Shown here one piece after another: positions 25,958 to 38,597 of a stretch of 64,000 nt of DNA. This stretch comes from Hybos culiciformis (taxonomy: Eukaryota > Arthropoda > Insecta > Diptera > Hybotidae): the NCBI GenBank assembly GCA_964007475.1, contig OZ023275.1:23066899-23130898 (forward strand). Direction: 5' to 3'. The notes below the pieces were generated by a model. The model saw only the letters and a list, made by a program, of their open reading frames with translations, searched no databases and was not told where the DNA came from. The translations under genes and the position numbers were made by a program. Within the stretch, counting starts at the first letter, position 1, and each line of letters opens with the position of its first letter.

Positions 25958-28900
25958 AGCTTAAATGATAATTTCTATTAAATTTGTGTGTTTATTTATT
26001 TTTTTATTTATGATTTTCAGATAAAAATACTTAACCAAATATTTTTTTTCATTTTTGGATATAAATCAAAAGATTTTTTTTTTTTGGTTCTTCTGACATA
26101 AATCAAAAATAAACTTTATTTTCTTCAGAAAAACAACAAATTTTTTGGCATAAGTTATTTTATATATAATAATTATTTTCATTTATTATTTTTACTATTA
26201 TTATTATTATAATTTATAAGTATGCGCAAATTTTCTTTTTATTTTAATATAATATTTTTGTTTTAAACACTTAATGAAAAATTCATAGTGCCATGAAAAG
26301 AAAAATCATAATTTCATATAATAATAAAAAATCTTTTTCATATGCCAAAGAAATAAAAAAACAGTTTTTTTTTTGTTGTTGTTCCCTTTTTTGGGTTGAA
26401 AGTATCCTGAAAGAATTTTAATATTTTCTACAAAGCAGAAAAAGAATTCATTTTTTTTAATACATACCGTACATATATATCATACTATTGTATAAGGGGG
26501 AAAAATTCTTTTGGGAAAATTATTCATAAAAAAATAGAAAATATGACGAATCAGTTTTTTTTTTTTTTTAAGTATATTTCAACGAGAACTGCAGATAAAA
26601 ATCAAATTAAATTTTAAATGCTGTTAAAAACCTTTCATTTTGTCAAGAATATATATAGAATGTATAAATTCAACAACGATACAAAATTTTCGACAATGTA
26701 CGTTGCATGCACATTTATGAAAAATTAAGAGAATAAATAAGAATTTTTAAAGTAAATTTAAATTGTAAATTAATTTATAAAATATAATACAAATATTGTT
26801 TTCCTGCTTAGCCTGAATATAATGCTAATTAATACAAATATAAGCACAACAGTAATTCCTATGACCCTACTAGAAGATTGTTTCCGGATTAGCTAATTCT
26901 GTGATTCTTCTTTCCGAAATTGTTGTAGAGTCTTCATATAAATTTTTTTCTTAAATTAGTCTCTCGGGTTAGCGTTGTAGGTAATTTTACTTCAAAGAGT
27001 TTTGTTTCAACATGGTAGTGAGAAAAAATGTTCTAATGTTCTTTGTTCTTTCTGCAAATTTCACCCATATTGTTAATTTTAGATTTTTTTTAAATTAAAC
27101 AATAATGAAGTTGTCCACTTTTTAAAGTGAAAGGCAGTTTCTTATTTTATGATAACAATTATAATAAGTGGATTGTTGATACCTTTTGAGGAACTTTTAT
27201 TCATTAAATTTAGAAATACGAATATCTGATGACATTATTCCTTTGCCATGTTTTTGAATAGCAATTTTTTTAAACTTTATTTAAAAGTAATTTTAAAAGA
27301 ATTTTCTGGTGACTATATATTCTAATTTCCAGTTTAATGTACTGAATGTTCTTCATATATATACTTTTACATTATTTAAAACTACAAAATTCTTAGTTTT
27401 CTTATTTGAAATTGTATTAAAATGTTTTAAAGTGTGAAAAAATAAATTAAAGTTATTTAATATTTTATTCATTTTTTTGTAAAAAAAAAAAAGAAGGAAA
27501 TACCTATTATGGAAAATAATTTGCATTAGATGCACATAATTAATGTTGATAAGATCAGGTAAAGAAAAAAACTTCAGAACATATTTAATAAGAGGGTTGA
27601 CAATTATTGCACAATCCAGTGAAAGAAAAATAAATTTTAAATTAATAATATTCTTTAACTTCAAATTGAAAAAAATAATTTAATTTAGTAACTTTGAGTT
27701 CAATATAAAATTTTATTCAGTAAAATTTTCTGATTTTTTTTTATCAACTCAGCCAAGTTTCGAAAATTGTTAACTTACTCTTCCCGTACCAAAATACATT
27801 TAACTTAACTTTATGTTAATTTTGTTTGCAAAAATTTAAAAGTGTTGAAAGAAAAATTGTTTTTTCAATGAAATTGATAAAGTATAAACCTAATATTTAA
27901 TATTTTTTCCTACGAAATTAATAACTTTCTTCTATAGAATTTTCTTATTTTCTTATTCAAATATTTAATATTTAAATATAGATAATTATTTGAACTTTAA
28001 AAATGTGAACATATTTGTGTGGTGATAAGTTTTTTTTTCAGATTTTTAGATAAAAAAAATAAGGCAGAAAATATTTTAATGAAACATTAAAAAAAAAAAA
28101 TAGCTGCTGGTGAAATTTACGCATTCATTTTAAACCACAAAGCCTGCGATATTATATTTGCACTTGAACAACAAAAAAAAAAAAAAAAAACAAATAAATT
28201 CATTCTAAAAAAAAGTATATTTATGTGCAAACAATTTAAATACATTTTATTTTCCAGTTCGTTAAATTTTTTTTAATTATAATTTACAAAATAATTAATT
28301 ATTTAACGTGAATAATTTTACTATTTGCATTAGTGCAATACAAGTTAAATAATTAAATATTTTATTAATGATTCAATTAAAAAATAATAATATGAATTAA
28401 AAATTTTGGTAGCAGAATATTTTTGCTATAAATTTAAAGAGCTTGAATATTTCGATAACTGCGAAATGATGCGTTGATGCATAATCTGAAACATATATTA
28501 TTGTTTCTACTTGCATAATTCTCATTGACATATAATATACCTTAACTACCTTAGCATTTAATTTAAAAATATTTGTATGCAATCACAACTAATCAATTTC
28601 TATTTTTTTTTTCCAGGTAAACAATAAAATTAAATTTATTATATTTTCAACAATTCGTAAGTAGGCATACCTAAAATTCTTTAAATATCTCTTAGGTCGT
28701 TAACAAAACGAAATAAAACGCCTAAGTAATAAAAAAAATTGCTTAAACTATTAAAATGAATAATTATTTTTGATTTTGTTGAAAACAATGATAAAACGAT
28801 CATTAAAAATATTTAATTATATAAAAAAAAAACAAAAATCATTTAAACAAGGGTTCGGCTCATAACTATTGGTGAAAAAAAAACTAATGACAAAGCTTGT

Positions 28901-30877
28901 AATATATTACTACATTATTTAGCGTTGGTAGTGCAGTACATTTATTATGGAAAGAAAAACATGGATTTCAATTTTCATCCTGAAAAATATAAAGCGTCTA
29001 GAAAAAATCTGATTATACCCAATTGACCATTTCAGTGATCCCCACGGAAATTTCAAATGAATATAGTTGGTCCTTGGAAATTCACACATTTTTGACCTGA
29101 AAGTGGCAAAAAATTAAAAAATCTACCAAATTAATTAGGATTTTCCGAAGAAAGATTTCTAAGATTTAAATATGCATTCATTTTTCAACCCATTTTTCAC
29201 AAATAAATTTGGCTTTAATATATGCCATAAACATTCTTTTACTGAAGATTCTATCTGCAAACTTTCCAATCATTATTCCTTTTGCCTGATTTAGTTATGT
29301 ATATGGTTATATGTTGTTTCTATATGGGGATTTCCTTATAGAAAGATCATATAAACTTGTTCACCTTGAAAATTATTTATATACATAAAAACAAGCCAAG
29401 AATAAAAAATTTCACTTTAAATTCCACAAAAAAAAAATAATAATAATAATTGAAAGCTTGTCGTGTCATTTTAATTTCATTATTTAAAAATTTCAAATAA
29501 TTTATTTATTTTTTTCTAACTTAATAATAAAATATGATGTTTATCGATAATTAAACACATACAATCTATACACAAAAAAAATTATATTTAAATTTCCAGG
29601 AAAATAATAAATAAAAATAAGCACAATCAATACAGAGAATTTTATAACGATATTAAATTTAGAGCTATTTCCAATCCAAAGTTATCACAAAAAAAATGTT
29701 AAAAATCTTTGAATTCTGAAAATTTTCAGAAAATAATATAAATGAAATTGTGAGGTTCTACGTAAAATTGTATTTTCATAAATTTTTATTCAAATTGTAG
29801 TTTTTTAAATTGCTAGTTTCTTAAAATTTGGACCTACGCTTGCAAGATAATAAAAATTACTAAAAATCTAATTTGTTTACACATTAGTTTGACTTTTGTT
29901 TGAAAAGGCATGAAATAATATATCGCTTTTTTGTCAATACAGAAAAATCAAAATTATTGAAAGTGTAATTTTCATACAGCGAATACAAACTTACTATCCA
30001 ATAAATATATAATATTTATTGGACAAGTCGACATTATAATATTGAAACAAATCTAAGATCACAAAAAATATATACATTTTTTCCATTTTAGTAGAAACTT
30101 AATTTTATAGTGTACCCTCTACCTTCTATAAAATCTGCGACAAACCAAATAATTTTAGATTTATATTCCAAAATGATATTCCTGAATACTTAACCTAATT
30201 AAAAAATTGACTATACTATATGTATATAAAATTTAAAGCTAATAATGACATATATTATTTATATTAAACGTGTTGAAAATTTAATTAAGACTTAACCTAA
30301 AAAAACTTAAAGTATAAATTATTGCAAATTCTGTCTTTAAAATTTAAAGGTCTCTGACCTAAATATCTTAATTGATCTTATATTTATTGATTGCTTATTT
30401 TGTTGATATGGACAAATATCAATAAAATCAATCAAGTAAGTAAAGTGAAATATTTTGGGTTTTTATTCTCAACAAATTCAATTTATTATTTAGTAGATAC
30501 ACTAAAAACAACAACAATTAGCTTTGACTTTCAGAAAACATTGTCTGGAGGAAGACAGTATTAACTAGAAATTTCCAAATATTTTCACTAGATTTTAATT
30601 TAAAATAAATTTTTGTTCAAGCATTTTCATTCATTGGACTTTACTAAATATGAAACTCAAAGCAAGGTGATATTTATCAATTTCAACATTTCGACATTTG
30701 AACTTTCTTCAAAAGTGCAATTATTAGGATCAGAGAAGAAAATTATATCCAACTACAATTTGAAAGAGAGGTATTTCTATTCGAAATAATATTGAACATT
30801 CATATATTGATTTCAATCTAAATTTAGCATTTATTTATGAAAAATAAAGTAAACTTTAAATTTTAATTTTGTTTTAC
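25958..30877. other. AT-rich non-coding stretch
   Basis: No gene seen. The open frame at 27,353-27,664 (-) is Leu/Ile/Phe/Asn-rich with no features and is probably chance. Confidence 0.5.
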
Positions 30878-30966
30878 CTTGCTTTCCTTGCAATAGCAAA
30901 GCTTTTTTCAATGTAATTTGTTCCACTTTTACTTTCATTGACTCATCGAATTTAGCTTTCTTTTTT
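30878..30966 (-). pseudogene. Exon-like remnant, unidentified
   Basis: On the - strand an acceptor-like tract (GCTTTAGTTATAG) is followed by 89 bases that read without a stop as KKKAKFDESMKVKVEQITLK and then KALLLQGKQ. A donor, CAAG|GTAAAA, follows. The composition is protein-like, with charged and hydrophobic residues alternating and varied codons, unlike the chance frames around it. No family is recognised. A second coding-like stretch on the same strand at 31,378-31,560 carries stops, so this is probably part of a decayed gene, though a single live exon cannot be ruled out. Confidence 0.3.
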
Positions 30967-31377
30967 CTATAACTAAAGCAAAACTAAAATGTAATAAATC
31001 ATTCGATTTTATTAAATTCAACTCTATTTAATAATATTAAATTTTATATTGAAAAGTATTCAATTAAGAATGATATAAATATAATATAAACTCAATCAGA
31101 ACTAATTCAATTTTGCGATATTTTAATATTGTTAGCACAATAAATTTTACTTTGTATTTTGTTTTTAAACAACATCATAACAATTTTGTAATAGAAAGCT
31201 TTTTATATAAATTTTATACAAACTTAGAGCCTTTTAATAAAAAATTACAATAATGTAATGTTATTTCGAATTTCTTCTTATTTACATTTTGGTATACTTT
31301 ACTTGCAGTACATCAAATTGTTTTAGAAAATATTTAATGAGATTGGAATAATACTGTTGGCGTTATTACATTCGGAT

Positions 31378-31560
31378 ATTCTGATCTATTGAATTGAATA
31401 CACGTTTAGTGTTTTCTTTAGCTTTATTAAGACGTTGATGATCAAATTCTCACACTTTGGAATCGTCAAATGATATTCGCTTAGGAGCAATCTCATAAAA
31501 AGAAAATTTTTAAAAGCTTCATGTTAATTGTGCACAGTAGTTTTTAAATTGTCATGAAAA
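31378..31560 (-). pseudogene. Coding-like remnant with in-frame stops
   Basis: One - strand frame reads EIAPKRISFDDSKV, a TGA stop, then EFDHQRLNKAKENTKRVF and NSIDQ. There are further stops upstream and downstream of this. The residue mix looks like decayed coding sequence rather than translated AT-rich DNA. It lies about 410 bases upstream (in - orientation) of the exon-like piece ending at 30,966, so both may come from the same dead gene. The family is unknown. Confidence 0.3.
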
Positions 31561-32633
31561 TTATTATTTTTAATTTAATGAATAACAAGACTTATTATTC
31601 CATCAATTTGAGAAATTTGAGCAAACATTGACCCAAATTTAATTAGATTTTGAGTACATTAAATCAAACTAACATATATCATTTTTTTTCTTCGAAATCG
31701 CTAAATTCAATTTCGCGAACAAACAAGTATAAATAACGCGATTGGCGCTAATTTATACATTTTTAAAAATAATTTCAAATTAAATTTCAGAAAATACAAT
31801 ATTTTTTGATTTTTTTTTTTATTATTATTTCAAGTCACATATGTTCAAAAAGTCAAATTGTGGTCAATGCGCATCCATTATGATGATCATTGTAATACAA
31901 TTTTTTTTTTTATTAATGGAGCAAGAGCATATTATTATTATTATTTTTATTATTAAATTTTATCATATTTGTGTGATATAACAATATTTAGTAATAAAAG
32001 AAAAAAATATTTAAATTTAATAATAAGAACAAAAGTATCACGGTACCAATTGTGATCAACTTAAAATATGTTTTCTTTCTTAAATCGGTGTGAATTTGTT
32101 ACAAAAAATATATATATTTTTTTTAATGGGCTTAACAGGGTGTATCTGATATTAACACTATTTATTCCCTTGAATATTTCAACATTTTGTAAAATATCTG
32201 GTTCACTCATAAACGGATACAGACATAAAGAAGTCAAATACTACTATATCTTTGGGATAAAAATCTAAGAATTTTTCAGAATCAAATTAAAGAGCAATTA
32301 ATTATCTATTGTAATCAATAAATGAAATTTATTTGAATTTGAAAACTTGTAAAAACCGTGAAAATGGTAGTAGTAGCTGTAAGTAGAAGCGAAACTAATA
32401 TGATAACTGCTGAAGGTGAAGGTATTTTACAATTTTTATTTAATGCTCTCAAAAATAATAATTCAGAATTAAGTACGTCACTTTTAAAAGAATTATAATT
32501 TGAAATAAGAAAAAGAAAGAATCTAGTTCTGGTTACCTTGTTGAACATTTATTTTAAGCATTATGTTCCAGATGTTAGATGAATGAATTAAAAAAGTAGT
32601 TTTTCATAAATATCGTTGGTTTACAAGCAAAAT
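31561..32633. other. AT-rich non-coding stretch
   Basis: Nothing recognisable; the frames at 32,068 (+) and 32,315 (-) lack coding signatures. Confidence 0.5.
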
Positions 32634-32850
32634 TCACTAAGTACATTTTCCAAGATTTTGATTTTTTGTACTAAATTAAGTCATTATAATGCCAACTTTA
32701 TATGGGCAAAATCTTATAAGTCGTAAATTGATATTGTTGAGGTTTTTAGGCGGACATTTATTGCACTAAGTCAATCGTGCTATTATAATATAATCAGAAA
32801 TTCCTAAGTTGACTTAGTGACTACGTTGACTATGTTTTTTGACTTAGTGA
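32634..32850. mobile_element. MITE family B, copy 2 (ends TTCACTAAG)
   Basis: The left end is TTCACTAAGTACATTTTCC and the right end TTTTTTGACTTAGTGA. It is 217 bp and related to the copy at 15,654-15,962 through the exact shared core CATTATAATGCCAACTTTAT near 32,683. The right third contains the motif GACTTAGTGA twice (32,813-32,822 and 32,841-32,850), suggesting a small terminal duplication. It has no coding capacity. Confidence 0.65.
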
Positions 32851-34926
32851 TTTCTGCGATATATTTTAAATGCATTTCCCCTTATATTTTAGTTTACTCT
32901 GCGTTTATAAATAGTTTATTTTCTTTTTTGTTGTGTGATTTCAGGATATGCTTTTGTGTTTTTATTATGTCTGTGATGTCTAGAAATTAGTTTTTTTTTT
33001 ATAAAATTTTACAATATTTTTTAAATTGATAAATTTAATTTCATTCGTAAGTATTCAGACAGTATAATTTAAATAAAGCCTGATTTTTAGTGAACATTTT
33101 ATTTGAGTTATATTTTTTCAGTCTAGCGATATTTTTGCACATTATTGGAACATGAAATATAGCATGGGTTTTAAGTCATGAATTGTTTTGTATTTATTGA
33201 AATTATAATTACAAATTATATACTGATATATGTTTTTATATTAACTACGACAGCATTAAAAGTCAGCTAACACACTTAATTATTTATTATCTTGAAGATA
33301 TTCACAAAAAATGCTCGTCATACAAATGAACATGAATATTTTGGAGTTTTAATTTATCATACGATATATGTACATATACTAAATTTGAAATAAAATTTGA
33401 TAATTTTATGCATCGGCTAACAAACAACAATTTGAACAAAAATAAATCATTATTAAATCGGGTATAGATATTTTTTCATAAGTCTGATGCAAACAAAAAA
33501 TTACAATTTAAAATATTTCTAGTTTTAAATTTAAAATATTAAGATTGTGATTGTTATTAATGATTTTTATAATGACATTTAAAATTCCAAGCGATAATTA
33601 TTGATATCTAAAAAAAAAAAAGATACTTAATATTAATCCATCAAAAATTTGACAAATAAATAAATGGCCTTTCAATTTAAAATTGTATAAATAATATTAA
33701 CATTATGCGCATGTGTTTATTATATGAAATAATCTTAAAACACAATAATCTACGTTAACTATAGACGTGGCCGCTGGCCGTCGTTGTGAAGTGGCATTGT
33801 GGTTACCCTAAGGGGTGTTCGGTTGAGTTAATTCTTTCAAAGGAAATAATGCATAATAAATGTATTAATATTGTCTGCAATTTTTTGCCAAGGTGAAACT
33901 ATCTTGATGAAACTATCTCTTTTATCTCTCTTCCAAATAATATAGTTTTTCAAAGCCTTCGTCAATATTAATAAATGTATTACAATACACATGTATGTAG
34001 CTCTAATACTAAAGACCTATATAATTAAAAAATATTTTGATTTTAAAGCAAAATAAAAAAAAAATAAAATTTAATTGCACCTATTATTATTTGAAAAATT
34101 ATGTAACTTAGATTTAAAAGTAATTAAAAAAATAATGTATATTTTTTTATTACTAAATACTTGATATTATGTTGAGCTGACATGTATTTAAAAATTTTTT
34201 TTTTTAGAAATTCTTCATATTACGTTGATATTATGCTTGTAACATGTTATTTTCCTTTTTTTTGTGCTTATTAAATTTTATTTTTAATTAGGTCTCTTTA
34301 TTTTGTGGAATATGCAAAAGTTTTGACCTTAATGAAATAATAAACTTTTTATCAATTTAAAATTAATATGATGATAAATATTTTATCATTCCATTAAAAA
34401 AAAAATTGTTTAAACAAATTGGTTCAGTTTACATAGAAAAAATGTGACTAATTTGAAATCGCTTGGTTGATTCATTAACCAATAAATCCTTAGTATAATT
34501 TAAAAATTGAATATTGAAAGAAAATTAAAGAAAATTTTAATTCATTTAATAAAAATTCTCTAACGATAAGTTTTTTAAAGAAAATTTAAAAATTCAATCA
34601 TTATTTAAAAAATATTATTTTTAATAACAATGACATTCACCTTTTTCTGGCATAATTCTCCATAATATTGATACCGCTTACAAAAGAGCAAAAAAATAGG
34701 ACTAAAATTCAATTTTTATCAAAATTCTGACATGTTCAATAAATTTTATTTTAACATCACGTATGTGTCCTTTCATATAATCATCAGATAATTTTACATG
34801 ATATATCCCGATGATGTAACACAACGATAGACAAATAAATATATTCTTTTTGTGTACAATTTGGAAAAATCTGATAAATGTCCTTAAGATTTAATAAAAA
34901 TTTAAATGAATTTTAGAAAAAATAAA
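32851..34926. other. AT-rich non-coding stretch
   Basis: One GC-richer patch at 33,765-33,830 (with TGGCATTGTGGTTACCCTA and TGTTCGGTTGAG) faintly resembles the two boxes of a tRNA-derived SINE but is too degenerate to call. Nothing else is supportable. Confidence 0.45.
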
Positions 34927-34949
34927 TAAATAATTAACTCAGTATTAAT
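34927..34949. repeat. Left direct repeat flanking the LINE region
   Basis: Twenty-three bases (TAAATAATTAACTCAGTATT followed by AAT) are repeated exactly at 36,216-36,238. Weaker similarity continues on the left (TTTAAAT.AATTT..A) and possibly on the right, so this is more likely the preserved core of an older duplication than a simple LINE target duplication. Confidence 0.7.
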
Positions 34950-34989
34950 ATCATTTTTGTATAAAAAATTAGGAAGTGTGTACTTACGC

Positions 34990-35160
34990 AAAACTCGTAC
35001 AAAACCTTTATAAAATATGACTTATAGATGGAACCACCGTCAAGAAAACTTATTACTTCAACTCTATAAAGAATCTGTTGACCCAATGATAGAGTGACGT
35101 TACCAAAAAGACATAATTGAAATTGATTGATGTATTTATTTTCTACATAGTACATTTCTA
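34990..35160 (-). pseudogene. Exon-like segment beside the LINE, unidentified
   Basis: A - strand frame reads FGNVTLSLGQQILYRVEVIS, then FLDGGSIYKSYF, IKVLYEFC. It ends at a textbook donor, TTTTGC|GTAAGT, near 34,988. The composition is more protein-like than its surroundings. It lies just downstream of the LINE A-rich tail in the same orientation, between the 23-base direct repeats. It could be a host exon, an exon fragment carried with the duplication, or chance. No family is recognised. Confidence 0.25.
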
Positions 35161-35199
35161 CACAGTACATTTCAATATATCTGTTCATATGGTTATTTT

Positions 35200-36127
35200 T
35201 TATTTTTTATTTATTTCGTTTAGCTCAAACTATTACAAAAAAAAACTTATTTCTAAAGAATTTACAATTTACTATTCTTAAAAAAAATTACAATTATTAA
35301 ATTTACAATTCACTAAATATTACTACGTAAAAGTTTAATTTTTAAAGAATCTTTGGATAAAGAGAAATCAATTACATTTTTATACTTATTACATATCATA
35401 AGCATTCTATTAATTGGTTCGTGTTGTCCGTAATTTGTTCTGTGGTGTTTGATCGTGAAGGGATTTGTGTTACGAAGGTGGGGAAATGATCGGAAGTTAA
35501 GTCGTTGGAATATAAAAGGGGAATTAATTTTATTGTTGGCAGCTTGTGATATAAAAATAATATCAGCTACTTCTCGCCTTTTGGTTAACGATACCATATT
35601 AATCAATTTTAATCTGTTTTCATAAGGTGGTAAGACTAAAGAGTCAGCCCAAGGCAAATGTCGGAGAGCAAATCTCAGAAAGTTTCTCTGGATGGACTCA
35701 ATCCGGTCTGTATGAATTTGATAAAAGGGTGACCATACTTGCGTAGCGTATTCCAAATTGGGACGAACAATAGTGTTATATAACTGCTTTATAATAAAAG
35801 GATCATCAAATTCACGGGGCCATCTTTTTACAAAACCAAACATTGAATTTGACTTATTTATTATGTAGTCATAGTGCAGTTTAAAAGTCAGCTTCTCATC
35901 AAATACAACTCCCAAATCCCTAAAATATGTTACTTTATTTAATTTCTCATTATTAATCGAATAATCATAAAGAACAGGGTTTTGACGACGAGCGTAGGTC
36001 ATGAACGCACATTTCGGAATGCTAAGGGAGAGATTGTTTGACCGGCACCACGTAAAGAATCGATTCAAATCTTCTTGAAGGAGACATACAAATTCCAGAA
36101 ACTCATTTTGTAATTTATTTTTTGCTA
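35200..36127 (-). mobile_element. 5'-truncated non-LTR retrotransposon (Jockey-like LINE)
   Basis: The - strand frame at 35,313 to about 36,120 is uninterrupted for more than 250 codons. It matches the C-terminal part of LINE reverse transcriptases: LLQEDLNRFFTWCRSNNLSL with a KC motif following, LGVVFDEKLTFKLHYDYI, LYNTIVRPNLEYATQVW, and a basic C-terminal tail. In Jockey-type elements these are the thumb and connection regions after the catalytic palm. The palm with its catalytic YADD motif, the endonuclease and ORF1 are missing, as expected for 5' truncation. After the stop there is a short AT-rich 3' region ending in an A-rich tail of AAATAAATAAAAAATAAAAA type near 35,200-35,215. The open frame suggests a fairly young insertion. 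It cannot be mobile on its own. Confidence 0.85.
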
Positions 36128-36215
36128 GAAAAAAGAAAATATAAACTTAAATTCTAGTGTTGCAAATTTTGCTATAATTCATTTATATATTTAAATAAAT
36201 TTAAGATAAAAGGAG

Positions 36216-36238
36216 TAAATAATTAACTCAGTATTAAT
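36216..36238. repeat. Right direct repeat flanking the LINE region
   Basis: An exact copy of the 23 bases at 34,927-34,949. The two copies enclose 1,266 bases containing the LINE fragment and the exon-like segment. Confidence 0.7.
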
Positions 36239-36239
36239 T

Positions 36240-37640
36240 TTATTCTAAGAAAAGAAAAAATAGAAAGGAAATTAGGATTACAAGTTGCAAGATTTTCAGC
36301 AAATACTTCCAGTAAATAACGCACTTTTAATTATAATCTTTGTGCTGATTATCCAACGAGTTTATTTATGCAATATTATATCTTTTGTAAAATAAATTTA
36401 TAAATAAACCGAAGCTATTAATTTATAAATACATATATTTTTCTAACATTGAACAAAAAAAACTTGTCTTTGATTTACGATAACTTTTTCTTGTTAGCTA
36501 GTTTTATATGTGTACTTAAAAATAGATGAATCGACTTAAATATCATGCTTATCTATCTTCCAAAGTAAAGAATATTATGTTGAAAAATAAAACATTACAT
36601 AAATAACAAATTTGTTTTTTTTTTTTATGTGAACAATATTTTAATACAAGAACTGTTAAGGAAACGATTTTTTATAATAAAAATCAAGAACAAATAAAAT
36701 TGTGAAATTGAAATGTTCTTTCTGGGTGGTTAGGATTACCTCATTTCTCAGAGGGACATGCACCAATATCATTAAACCTTTTTATCCGAATACTGAAAAT
36801 GAATTGAAAACTGAATTGTTCATCAGTTCAGTTTCTGTTCAGTTGTCTATTGGTAAATTTTTGTGTTAACTGAATATCTAAAACTAAAGTATAATTCGAT
36901 TAGAAATGTAACGATAAAAAACCGACTGCTCTTAAACCTATTGAAAAATATATTTCTTTATTTTGAAAGTGAAAGTAGGGATATCCAAGCCTTTTTACTA
37001 TTCGAACCGCAGATTAATCATCATATTTTATATCAAAACATGGAGTTTTTTCTTCATTTATAAACAAAAAAAAATAAAATAAAAAATTTCATTTCATTTT
37101 AATTTATTGAATATTTTAATTTTTTTTGACGTAAAAACCAAACAGTGGATATGCATGTCTCAAACAAAAATTTTTTTTAGTTGTGGATAAAAAAAACAAT
37201 ACAAAATGTATTAATTTAATTTTTATTGAATTTTTAAATTAAGTACCTATAAAGTATAAAACAAATTAATAGTTCATTAAAACTTGAAACTAATTTAAAA
37301 ATTATATATTATGTATTATATAAATCCGCTAACTTTTTCCCATTAAAACCTTATAGACCGTTTTAGTTAATTTTTTTTGCAATCGCGGTAGCATAATTTT
37401 GTTTGGAGCATTTTATAACCTTCAAATTATGGAATACATATTTATTTTTTACTACAACATAATCAACTAAAGAAAAAGGCTGCTTACTCGTAATTCGAGT
37501 ACGGACTATTATACAATTATATACAATTGCCGTTTTTCACGGACATCTTATAAACAATAAGCTACATGCATTTTTTAGGTGTAAAATAGGTTCGCAAAGA
37601 AGTTATTAATTTTTAAATAAATAAAGAAAAACAATTAAAA
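36240..37640. other. AT-rich non-coding stretch
   Basis: Nothing recognisable; the frame at 36,863-37,063 (+) has no supporting signal. Confidence 0.5.
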
Positions 37641-37641
37641 A

Positions 37642-37733
37642 ACAAATATTTTTTTTCTAATAACCAAACGTTAAATTGTTTAAAAAACAAAAACAATTTT
37701 AGGATTGTTTATTAGAAAAAAAATAAATATTTG
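37642..37733. repeat. Short inverted repeat (hairpin)
   Basis: The left arm ACAAATATTTTTTTTCTAAT (37,642 onward) faces the right arm TTATTAGAAAAAAAATAAAT (37,709 onward). This gives a stem of about 24 bases and a loop of about 45. It may be a very small MITE or simply AT-rich DNA that happens to be palindromic. Confidence 0.4.
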
Positions 37734-37734
37734 G

Positions 37735-38590
37735 TAGTGGTTTTTAATAAATTTTTGGTATCTGGAGGAAAAAAAATACCAATAATAATAACAAAAAAAG
37801 GATCAAAAATTATAAAAACGATTTATTTTATATATATTTTCAATTCTAATATCGAAAATATATTAAATTTTAAAATAAATATTCTTGTACATGTACATAT
37901 ATTTTCAATCAATTAAATTGAATTCTGATAAAAAATAAATTTAATTTAATTTCAATCAAACTTTGTAATTCGTCCTAAGCTTCACGTAACTTTATTGGAT
38001 ATTCTTTAAATTCTTTAAATCTTCAAAATGAAAATTCGGAATCACAGGATTTTCTTATGCCCACTGTTTATAAAACATTCTTAGTTTTTTTTTTTTTTTT
38101 CTAACTTTCACTTATCATTAAAACAGGACAATTCTTTCCCCAGGGACTTATTCCCTCTTGGAAAATAATTTCTATTGAAATATCTAGATTATTAAAAGAA
38201 AAAATCATTAACTTCTTAAAGAGGTCTTTGTTTCATTACAAATTCTTTAAAGCAAACAATTTCAATGGGCAGAATTTGGTTAACCATAAAACGTTTATTA
38301 ACAAAAAAAAAAATCAAGCTTACTTTTTTTTTTTTTACTAAATAAAAGGATAAGCAATTTTTAAATCATTTGGAAACATGTCAGAAATATATTTTATTAA
38401 ATTTAAAAAGAACATAAAACCAAATTTAATACTATACGGATTCATATGCGAAGAAAAAAAATAATAATAAATTACATGGATAAAATATATTACATGTAAA
38501 ATCATCATGAAAACAAAATTATAAGTACGAACATTTCATTTCATTATATGAACTTTAAAATTCTTCCGAAATTCAGCAGCAAATCATTTA
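37735..38590. other. AT-rich non-coding stretch
   Basis: Nothing recognisable. Confidence 0.5.
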
Positions 38591-38597
38591 TATTGGT

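Noticed and set aside
27353..27664. 103-codon open frame on the - strand
   Set aside because: Low-complexity hydrophobic and Asn-rich composition typical of chance frames in this DNA.
33765..33830. Possible SINE with A- and B-box-like motifs
   Set aside because: Motifs too degenerate and spacing too short.
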